Part shown: in pieces, positions 54,793 to 64,000 of the stretch
Position numbering within the stretch: the first letter of the stretch is position 1
Layout of the letters: every line of letters begins with the position of its first letter
NCBI RefSeq assembly: GCF_014805685.1
Contig: NC_060899.1
Coordinates: 6,854,790-6,918,789 of the forward strand
Length of the DNA stretch: 64,000 nt
DNA from: Silurus meridionalis
Taxonomy: Eukaryota > Chordata > Actinopteri > Siluriformes > Siluridae
Direction of reading: 5' to 3'
Notes under the pieces: model-generated
The model's database searches: none
What the model was told of the DNA's origin: nothing
What the model saw: the letters and a program-made list of their open reading frames with translations, nothing else
Program-made: the position numbers and the translations under genes

Positions 54793-55341
54793 CAATAAGG
54801 CTTTTTTTTTGCTTCTATTCGATTCTATTTTTGTTTGTATAGCACTATAAACAGCAAGGCTGGCGCTACAGAAATCCAGCCCTTGCTTCATAACATGCAA
54901 GTCAAAAGTGACAAAGATAAGGATCAATGGCCTGAGACAGCATAAAGAAGACAAAAAAAAAAAAAAAAAAAAGAGCAAGAGACAACAAAGCAATTCTGGT
55001 TGGCACTGGATGGTGGTAGTTTGACAGTAAGATTGTGGTTGAATGTGACCTTTTTATGTAGGACATGTTCTTAAACCAGCATACTTTATAAACAATCACT
55101 ACTGCAGATATCATTAGTGTGCATCCTTTGCGTATATTATTCCTCAGCTAGATGAAAATGTCTTCCAATTCAGTTTACAGATTTTTTTGGTTAAATAATT
55201 TGAAACATGAATTGTGATGACACTAAACAATGTTACACTAAAGCACTAATTCACCAATATAGAAATATAATATATACCAATATATGCAAAGGACATATAT
55301 TGCATTCATGTTTATATTTGGATTGCAGAAAAATAGATAAA

Positions 55342-56308
55342 CAGTATCTCACAAAAGTAAGTATACCCCTCACATTTCAGCAACCATTTTATTATATTTT
55401 CACAAGGGACAATACTATGCTCAATGTGCAGCTTGTATAGCAGTACAGAATTACTGTCCTCTAAAAATAACTCAACATACAGCCATTATTGTCTAAATAA
55501 CTGACAAAAAAAATGAGTACACCCTAAGTGAACATCTCAAAACTGTGTTTTGTGTGAGCACCATTGTTGTGTAGCACTGCCTTAATCCTCCTGGGCATGG
55601 AATTCACCAAAGCTGCAAAGGCTGTTGCTGAGATCCTCTTCCACACCTCAATAATGACATCACAGAGGTGCAGAATGTTAGACACATGGCGCTTCTCCAC
55701 CTTCCGCTTGAGAAGGTCCACAGGTGCTAAATAGGGTTTAGGTCTGGAGACATATTTTGGCTGCTTCATCACCTTTACCCCCAGCTTCTTTAGCAAGGCA
55801 GTTGTCATCTTGGCATTGTATTTGGGGCCTTTATTATATTGGAAAACTGCCACTCAGACCAGTTTCTAGATGGAGGGCATCATGTTCTGCTTCAGAATGT
55901 CACAGTACATGTTGGAATCCATGTTTCCCTCAATTAACTGTAGCTTCCTAGTACCTGCAGCACTTTGCAGCACTCTTTGTGGAGAGCAACAATTCTAATT
56001 CTCCAATCCTCAGAGAGGTCTTTGCCATGAGGTGCCATGTTGTACATCCAGTGGTCAGTATGAGAAAATGGTAAACATGAATGCAACATCTGTTATCACT
56101 TAGGGTGTACTCACCTTTTTTTGCCAGCTATTTGGACAATATTAGCTGTAGTTCAGTTATTTATAGAGGACAGGAAATCTGTACTGTCGTACAAGCTTCA
56201 CATTGGCTACTCTAAAATATATCCAGGTTTCATTTCTATAGTATTTTCCCTTGAGAAGATTTACTAAAATGTTTTTTTGAGGCATGTACTCACTTTTGTG
56301 AGATACTG
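55342..56308 (-). mobile_element. Tc1/mariner-like transposon, internally deleted transposase
   Basis: Inverted ends begin CAGTATCTCACAAAAGT on both sides, with similarity running about 100 bp inwards. Right flank is TA, left flank AA. On the minus strand an ATG at 56038-56036 opens MAPHGKDLSEDWRIRIVALH, the transposase N-terminus. 55853-55524 holds the C-terminus (IEVWKRISATAFAALVNS, MPRRIKAVLHNNGAHTKH). The middle, with most of the catalytic DDE region, is missing or scrambled. In xkr7 intron 1. Confidence 0.8.
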
Positions 56309-56461
56309 TATATGTCAGATACTTGTACATACATATATAGATTTTAAAATATCACAAAAATCCTTTGAAAAATCATATTTTTCTGAATACACATACACAC
56401 ATTTATTGTGTAAAGAATACATGTTTATATATATGGGTAAAGAATGTTTATCCTTGTATTT

Positions 56462-56463
<2 letters not shown>

Positions 56464-56521
<58 letters not shown>
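56464..56521. repeat. CA microsatellite
   Basis: About 28 CA units between the Tc1/mariner element and the TA run in xkr7 intron 1. Confidence 0.95.
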
Positions 56522-56525
<4 letters not shown>

Positions 56526-56983
56526 ATTGCCATTAATGACAACTTAATTGCAAATATTTTTCTGTGGTAAATGTACCTTGAATTAATACTTTTCAAGTTA
56601 ATACTGTAATTAACATGGCCATGGACAAACATGGATGATTTATGCGAATGGATCTTTTATTATTAGTGAAAACATATTTAACAAACAGTATGAGAACAAA
56701 ATATTCCATATATTAAAGTAATTTTGGTGTTTTCAATTACGTAAATCTTCAGGACACCAAACGGAACTTTTGCAATGTTTCCACACGGACGCATTTATTT
56801 GCCGGATGTGTGCATCATTGCAGATTTTGATGCTCTATTTAAGACTTGGCGCATCAGTTAAATAAATGTTTAGAGATTAAAATCTTTTTTTTTTTTTTTA
56901 TTATATCTGAGTAAAGAAAGGATGTTGTGAATAAATGTGTTGCGTTGAAGGTTTTAAATTCAAAATTCAAAATTTAAAATGCC

Positions 56984-57097
<114 letters not shown>

Positions 57098-57099
57098 CT

Positions 57100-58154
57100 A
57101 CAGGTTTCAACAAGTAACCAAATCTGACATTAAACAAAATATAAAGGTATTGTAACATTGCAACAATAAACATTAATTTCACATTTTCAAAGTAACATTG
57201 AGATATCATTGCATGGTTTAGTAATCAATTTGCAATTTACTCAAAAAAACAATGTACATCAACCCATTTACAAATAAAATACACAAGTAAAGTTTATTAA
57301 TATAAAAAATACATTAATAAAAAAAAACATACCTTAATTTTATGAATATCCCAAACCAAAGTCAAAAATGCAAAAATGTGGAAAGATGTAACACGACGAG
57401 GTCTCCGAAATAGTAAAACTAGATAATAACAGCATAAAAATGCATTTCATGTATACAATTTATTTTAACATGAATTCCAATCAGTGCAGTCGAATTAAGT
57501 GTGCAGTTGACAGGATATCTTATAAAACTTTTGTAAAGAAGATTTTGTAAAGAAAAAATTTGTAAAGAAGATTTTATAGAAGGCGGGAAAATGTTAACTC
57601 GCCTATTTTAGCGCCTTAAGATCTATTCAAATCTTTTATGTTATGAACAACTTAATTTTAAATACATAAATGGCATATATAAATGGCAAATAATTGCAGA
57701 ATGGGGTAATGTTTACATTTTTTTTTTATATGTTTATTGCAATTACACAACATAATTAACATCAAAAGGAACAGTTCCTTTGACCGTTTTATATGTTTAC
57801 GCATTTGGCAGATCCAAAAGGAGTGTATCAATGTTGAATAGTCTCATGGGCAAAATTCTACATTAACATCTTTGTGACACTAGTTTCACATAGTAACTAA
57901 TACCATAACTCAACATCAGGTATCTCATATATTCTGCTGTACTTTAATGCATCATGAATGGTGTTACACAATTTATTAAAGTACAGTAAACTGCATGTAT
58001 CCTACATACAAAAAAAAAAAACATGTCCACGTTTGTGCATATACAATTTATTATATATGTATCAAGCAACCAATAGAACAAATATACATATATACATATA
58101 CAAATATGTTCATATTTTAATTGTATATATATGTTCATATATGGCCATACATTA
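57100..58154. other. AT-rich intron DNA, nothing recognised
   Basis: Part of xkr7 intron 1. Contains homopolymer runs and short direct repeats (TTGTAAAGAAGATTTTGTA near 57532-57570) but no gene or element I can name. Confidence 0.5.
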
Positions 58155-58162
58155 GATTTCTG

Positions 58163-58937
58163 CAGAGATGGCAAAACGACACAAATCCTTTACTCAAGTA
58201 GAAGTACAGATATCATTTTTAAAATAATCTGGTGCAAGTACTGTCTACACTTTTTCACTCAAGTTAAAGTAGAAGTTTGACTCTCACTTCTACTTGAAAC
58301 TTAAAACTGACTTGTACTACTTGTACTAAAAAGTACCCATTACTACTAATTGTTTTAGTGTCACGCTGGTAACTGGACCTCACACCATATCCATTTATTG
58401 ATAAAAAATAATTTCTAATTTTGTCATGTATTGAATGCATCCAGGCTAAACAACCACCATATGGAACACAAGCAGATAAAAGATGATGATGATCAGGTGA
58501 TCAGGAATGTCTGTGTTCTCAGTCATGTTTACATCACTGACTCCCTCTGTCTCATCCACATTAACCCCATACTTGTTTTTGCCTTCTGCCTTGCTTGTTG
58601 TTAGCTTCACAGGCTAGTCTGGGGCTAGTCTGGCTGAAAGAAGGGAAATTATACACCATTGGTAGGTTAAAAAAGCCACACAAGGACAAAAATAGGTTGA
58701 TGGGCTGAAAACATGTGCAAAGAGACTAAAAAATATTGATCATGTTACCAAATAGATTCAAACTAAAGTAATGAGCCTGGTTCTAAAACATAAAGAATAG
58801 AAAGTACAGACATTTGTGTAAAGATTTTATCAGTGAAAGTAAACAGTTGACCAAAAAAAAAAAAAAACAAATAGTGAAGAAAAGTACTGATACCAGAAAA
58901 AATCTAAGTTTTTGTACTTCATTAATTCCCATCTCTA
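58163..58937. mobile_element. hAT-like non-autonomous element with perfect 8-bp target duplication
   Basis: The ends CAGAGATGGCAAAACG and (opposite strand) TAGAGATGGGAATTAATG are short imperfect inverted repeats. The target duplication GATTTCTG is exact at 58155-58162 and 58938-58945. The inside has AAGTAGAAGTAC-type words and no transposase frame. In xkr7 intron 1. Confidence 0.8.
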
Positions 58938-59855
58938 GATTTCTGTATGGGTCAGTTGACAGACAGACTGGGTGTATAATTGTTTTTCAGTCAATGTACA
59001 AGTCTTGAGTGTGTTGCAATTCCACATCACTTCACCAAATTAAGAGAAACCCCTACTGAAAATAACCATTAACCATTAAAACAATTACTGTAATGGTTTC
59101 CAGTGCATAGTGTGCTGTGCAAACCATCCGGATGTCCTAATTTTTAATATTGCTGAGCAGTAGATTGGTGTGCAGCCAGTAGAAGGCAAATTACCCACAA
59201 GGACCATTACAGTATCAATTAAAACCAATACAAGTCTCTGAGGGTATATAAAGAGAACCAACTTTACACCCACAGGTGAACATCTTATTATTAAAATAAT
59301 AATGTGTGTGTAATGAAATTTGTAAAGATTTTCTGATACATTTATTATTGCAGATAAATAAATAAATAATAATAAATAAATAAATGTTAATATTTGTTCA
59401 CAGGCAATCACATGAGCACTCTACTTTCTTGCGTTCTCTCTGACTTTTTCTTTCTCATTTTCTGCAACAAAAAAAAACTGCAGAAAAAAAAAAAAACCAG
59501 TGACTCAAGCCTCCTTTAATATTTCTAAAATGATGTTTTGGAATGAGGATTGGAGACTTGAGATAGAATGCGTAAGAAATTAATTTTTACACACAAGGAC
59601 CAAAAGACAATTGTGATAACTGTGGAATAAGTGGCATACTTGCACACTTTAAAGTTTATAATGTTTCTACAATTTCAGTGAGCCATAGTCAATTATTCCT
59701 TACCAGTAGATTGTTAAGAATAACTGTTTAAGAATCTTTAGCTGATTTAGGTGAAACCATTTTGAATCACAGGTGTGTTTTCAGGTGTGTAAGGTGTGCC
59801 CGACAGGCAACATAACCTGAAACATGGACGACAGGAACCATCATGTGACAACAAA

Positions 59856-60085
59856 AACTTTATTTCGGCTTTTCCCATTAGGGGTCGCCACAGTGGATCA
59901 TCTGCATGTTTGATTTGGCACGTTTTTACACTGGATGCTCTTCCTAACGCAACCCTCCCCATTTATCCGAGCTTGGGACCGGCACTAAGAGTGGCTGGGG
60001 TTGGTTCCCTGACCGGGGATTGAACCCGGGCTGCAGCGGTGAGAGCGCCGCATCCTAACCACTAGACCACCAGGGGACCCATAAC
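59856..60085 (-). mobile_element. Full-length tRNA-Glu-derived SINE with 11-bp target duplication
   Basis: In order on the minus strand: tRNA-Glu head, a body with GCGTTAGGAAGAGCATCCAG, and a 3' tail with GGCGACCCCTAATGGGAAAA. The direct repeat GTGACAACAAA flanks it at 59845-59855 and 60086-60096. Shorter copies of the same family lie at 23624-23806, 30820-31014 and 38644-38814. Inside xkr7 intron 1, same orientation as the gene. Confidence 0.85.
60005..60077 (-). other. tRNA-Glu(CTC)-like head of a SINE
   Basis: The 73-nt block reads on the minus strand as a near-perfect tRNA-Glu with anticodon region GCTCTCAC. An A box (TGGTCTAGTGG) and a B box (GGTTCAATCC) are both preserved. It continues without a terminator into the SINE body, so it is a retroposon promoter and not a working tRNA gene. 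A tRNA finder would probably flag it. Confidence 0.85.
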
Positions 60086-60461
60086 GTGACAACAAACATG
60101 AAACAAAAAGGTAAGGGCAAAAAGGTTTTATTGAGAATCTCTGAGCAGGTGACAAGGAACATCCTAAAGAGAGAATGAATTAAATATAAAATAAAATAGT
60201 AATAGTCGTTCCAAGGCAATTTTGTTTGGACCTGCCTGTGACTGACTGTTTACAACACATCTGATCAATTCAAATAATGTATTTATATACAGGTATGAGG
60301 AGAAAGAAGGATAAAAATAAAAGGAATGTCAGACACGTGGAAAGAGAAATAGAGGTTGAGGGCATTTTGCTCTTATACGTCCATTTAAACATACACCAAC
60401 ATGCAACTGATAGTGGAGAAAAAGCTTCCATTTTTGATGCGCTGTGAATTTGGAGGGCTGA

Positions 60462-60464
<3 letters not shown>

Positions 60465-60525
<61 letters not shown>

Positions 60526-60529
60526 TACA

Positions 60530-60562
<33 letters not shown>
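60465..60562. repeat. CT microsatellite
   Basis: Two CT runs separated by a short ACTTACACA insertion. In xkr7 intron 1. Confidence 0.95.
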
Positions 60563-60564
<2 letters not shown>

Positions 60565-61458
60565 GGTGAACTAGCTTCAGGCTGCTGCTTTATCTGAAAA
60601 GCTGCAGAAGAGGCAGTATTCCATGCCCTCTGCAGTGAGAAAAATTCCAGCCCATGCATTCGTCTTGCTGCAGAAAACTCTGTTTCGGGTTTAGCTATAA
60701 GCGTGTTTATGTGGAAAAGGACTAAATGCATTTCAAATAGCCCACAAAAGTGTGTGTGGGTGTTTGTATGTTTGCATTCCCAGGCCTCAGATATGCTCTA
60801 AGCATCTACTTTTGCTTAATCTGGATGAAAAGATTGCAATGCTCATTTGGGCTCTCCTGATCAGTGACGATACGTGGCTCGAAGAGCTAGAATGGCAGGA
60901 ATACAAGCAAAAGTTCAGTGCTGTGATCTACTTTTCTCTGGGCCAATCATTCAATACTACCCATTTTTAGAGTGTAGCTGGCCGTGAGTCATAACATCAC
61001 TAGTCATAAAATTGCTATCAAAGCAAATCCAGTCTGATGGCTATAACATTAAATGCACAGAAGTAAAGCCATAACAGAAATTTAATTAGATGTTATTGAT
61101 CCTGACAACGTTAATGTGGTGTTGGTAGATGACACAGGCTCACTTGCTTGAAGTGACTGTGTGTAATTTGCACCTTATTTGTTGTTTACAGTCATTATTG
61201 CCTTGGTTACTTGCATATACCTGGTCTTCAGTTTCATCCAGTACCTGTCATATCATGCTGTACAGTTAAAAAAAACAACAACAAAAAACAAAGGGGGTAA
61301 TATATTTTTCTCTTGCAGTGTGTTTTTTGTTCCTGCATTTGTGTGATTGTGTCATGTTTGAGCAGACTGCCACCTTAATAGCTAATGGCCTCATCTGAAT
61401 CCTCATCACACACATACATACATTCACCCCATTGATTTTTTTTAAAGCAGACATCATT

Positions 61459-61521
<63 letters not shown>
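61459..61521. repeat. GT microsatellite
   Basis: About 31 GT units in xkr7 intron 1. Confidence 0.95.
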
Positions 61522-61524
<3 letters not shown>

Positions 61525-61923
61525 GGGTGGGTTGTTGTTTGTTGGCAGGCTTCATCATGTGCATGTGGTGCAGTAATAGCAAATGTGTTCTTTGACCTGA
61601 TCAAAAAGAATTCTGGGACACTGAGGACATGGTTCTGTTAGACAAAAACTGGGTCTTTGAATTCAAACCACATAACATCAATTAAACAGCAAAGTGAGGG
61701 CTGATAAGATGGCTGAGTAGAAACAGTGTGACTAATACAAAGTGTGTCCTCAAAAATGAGAGGACCAAAATACTGCATGCTCCACAATGTTTTAAGTTTA
61801 AAATGGCATATTTTTTAGGCTAGACCTTTCATTTTAACCTCCTTGAACACTATAAACTGCATTTTATATTACATTTCCTCTTAAATAATGAAATCAAAAT
61901 GACAAGACAGCCAAACTAGAAAC

Positions 61924-62364
61924 ACACTACATAGCAATTACTGTTCATTGATATTAATATGGAGCATTATTAACAGCCTCTACTTTTCTGAGAAGACTTT
62001 TCACTTGATTTTGGACCATGTCCGTGGTGATTTGTGCCTTTTCACCCATAACAGGTTGGGCACTGCTGCCCAGCATGTCTGGCACAAACTTGGCATTCCA
62101 AACATGTTCACTGAGGTTGAGGTCAGTGTTTTGTGCTGGCCATTCTGCAGCCCACTTTGGTAAACCATGTCTGCATAGACTTCTCTTGGAGCACAGGGAC
62201 ATAGTCATGCTTTTGCCATGTATGTGTTGCTTATTTCCAATAAAAAGAAATCTACAGCATAAAAATGCCATGCTAGGCAGTTTCCAACTCGGTGGCAACA
62301 GTCAGAGGAAGGCCACATTATGGATGTTATTCTCAGGCGTCCACATACATTTCCCCATATAGTG
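61924..62364 (-). mobile_element. Tc1-like transposon relic
   Basis: The right end reads on the minus strand CACTATATGGGGAAATGTAT then GTGGACGCCTGAG. The inside codes, with few breaks, WAAEWPAQNTDLNLSEHVWN, the counterpart of the Tc1 SPDLNPIEHLWD block. The left end (CACTACATAGCAATTACTG) is degraded. In xkr7 intron 1. Confidence 0.65.
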
Positions 62365-62734
62365 TAATTAACCAAAGATCCTTGACGAAACCCACATGGA
62401 CACTGGACACAGGTGCAAGACTGCAATCCGGTGCAATATCAGGCATTAAAAGCTAGATGTTGTGTCTCAATGCCACCTGAGTCAATTTGAAAATGTGAAG
62501 TTAACTGGGGTTCTAAAACTATTTAGTGGGTTTTTACCCAACTGTCACATTTTCCTCTAATAACATACCTAAAAGAAACTAAATATCGTTGTTTTATGAC
62601 AAAATACGAGGGCAGAAGGTTGTAGTGAAGAGGTTTGGGCATATGATATAAACATTTTAAGGTACTAAGGGATTTAGGTTGTATAAGCAGTCTTTTTGAA
62701 TTATTAAGTAAAAATCTGTGAATAAAATTAGTGA

Positions 62735-63450
62735 TTGAGTGAAGGAAATATTAAACATCTGAGAACATAAACAGAGTGAATAAGCGAATTAATGAGGGGG
62801 GGGGAATTTGCACAGAAGTGAGTGAAATAGTAGCAATGAGTGCAAGTGTGTATTGGTGAGTATATGATTGAGTGAGTGAATGAGTGAGAAATAAAGTAGT
62901 ATGATTGTGTTAATTATTGAGTGCGTGTGACAGTGTGACAAAGAGTATAAGAGAGAAATTGTAAGTGTTAGTAAATATGAATGTGTGTGTGAAATTAGGG
63001 CTGAATTAGTATTAGAGAGTTAGAGAAAGTGAATTGGTGAGTAAGTAAATTGGTGAGTATGAATTTGTAAATGCATATGAGGGGGTGAGTAAAATGTTCA
63101 GTACGAATGAGCATTGAATTATTGAGTAGGAGTAAATTAGTGAATAGGAGTGACTAAGTGAGTGAGAGAATTAATAAATATGTGGCTTGCGTCCAAACAA
63201 GTGAATGAAGGGAAAGAATAAGAATAACTGACTTGTGAGTTGGAGTTTAAGTAAGTAAATTAATGTTAGTGAGTATGAATACATTCATGTGACTAAGAGA
63301 ATAAGTCATGAGTGATTGAAAGTTAATTTGTGAATGAATGAATGAATGTGTGAGTGATTTAGTAAATGTTGAAGAATCGGTGAGTGTGGGTGAATTTATT
63401 AGTTAGAAGGTGAATGATTAAGCATGGGGGTAAAAAAGTGAATGACGAAA
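62735..63450. repeat. Cytosine-poor degenerate GAGT/GAAT tract
   Basis: The plus strand is made almost only of G, A and T, with irregular repeats of GTGA, GAGT and GAAT (for example GAGTGAGTGAATGAGTGAG, GTGAATGAATGAATGAATG). On the transcribed strand of xkr7 it is pyrimidine- and A-rich with few G. Looks like a decayed tetranucleotide satellite about 700 bp long. Confidence 0.8.
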
Positions 63451-64000
63451 AGAATAATACATTCAGCCTGCCTTTTTCCTGATGAGCCAGGTGGCACATG
63501 TCTATTCCCTTTGGCTTTGTGTACAGTCTGTGCTAAGGCTTGTTTGGTCTAATTAGCAGCATTTGGGCAAGTTAATGAGTTTCCACTTAAAGAGAGCGTG
63601 CCAGTCAGAGTAGTGTTCGGAGAGCTACCTAAACTGCTTTCAAGTACCTAATGTTTTTGTGTGTGAGAGAGAGTAAGAGAGAGTGAGAGATCTGGGTGGG
63701 GGGATTTTGAGGGAGCATTAATCATCTTAATGAGCTGAGCTCCCGTTCCAGAGCTTATCATACACTGAGGAAGAGAGATGAACACCAGGCTGAAACTTAA
63801 CACTTTTTGGCTAGTCTGTTAGTCCACTTTGCATACTTCATAAAATGTCAACAAACCATTTATAACCTGTCAAATGTCATCTCAGCTGACTGTCTAATTA
63901 CAATCAGTCCATCAACAATCTCTATGAACAAACGATTCTTATTTTTTTTGGAGCGTCACCGGTTCTTTGATTCATATTCATGCATTCAGCAAACAATTTG

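Noticed and set aside
60005..60077. A true tRNA-Glu gene
   Set aside because: The block runs without a terminator into a SINE body with target duplications, and related truncated heads occur elsewhere in the window.

Overview
This window looks like teleost fish nuclear DNA. It is AT-rich and intron-rich, crowded with CA/GT, TA, GATA and CATC microsatellites, Tc1/mariner-type transposon relics, L2/CR1-type LINE relics and a tRNA-Glu-derived SINE. An otophysan such as a catfish is my best guess; that is inference from repeat style, not proof. No bacterial, phage, CRISPR or viral gene system was seen.

Three protein-coding genes lie head to tail on the minus strand. (1) cables2 (2817-30188): nine coding exons splice in phase to an intact 486-residue CDK5/ABL1 substrate protein with a C-terminal cyclin-like box. 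A CpG-rich promoter lies just right of 30188. (2) ccm2l (33355-45579): ten coding exons splice in phase to an intact 618-residue paralogue of CCM2, with a PTB-type domain, a harmonin-homology-like C-terminal domain and a large Gly-rich Ser-Trp-Glu-Arg-Arg repeat insert. (3) xkr7 (49821-54674): the last two coding exons of an XK-related membrane protein. The exon holding its start codon lies beyond the right edge of the window.

The rest is intron, intergenic DNA and repeats. 1-2816 is downstream of cables2. 17181-29712 is the 12.5 kb first intron of cables2, filled with nested Tc1-like elements, LINE fragments and a SINE. 30189-33354 and 45580-49820 are the short intergenic spacers. 54675-64000 belongs to the first intron of xkr7 and carries a Tc1-like element, a hAT-like element with a perfect 8-bp target duplication, a full-length SINE with an 11-bp target duplication, and a 700-bp cytosine-poor degenerate GAGT/GAAT tract.

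The three genes are not a pathway. xkr7 and ccm2l are neighbours in the same orientation in human (20q11.21), so that part is probably conserved synteny. CABLES2 lies elsewhere on human chromosome 20. The points most worth a second look are the repeat insert inside the CCM2L PTB region, the 3' tail shared by a LINE and the SINE family, the TG-repeat splice acceptor of xkr7, a perfect 15-bp-arm hairpin at 16338-16369, and the cytosine-poor tract. I found no convincing new biological system.
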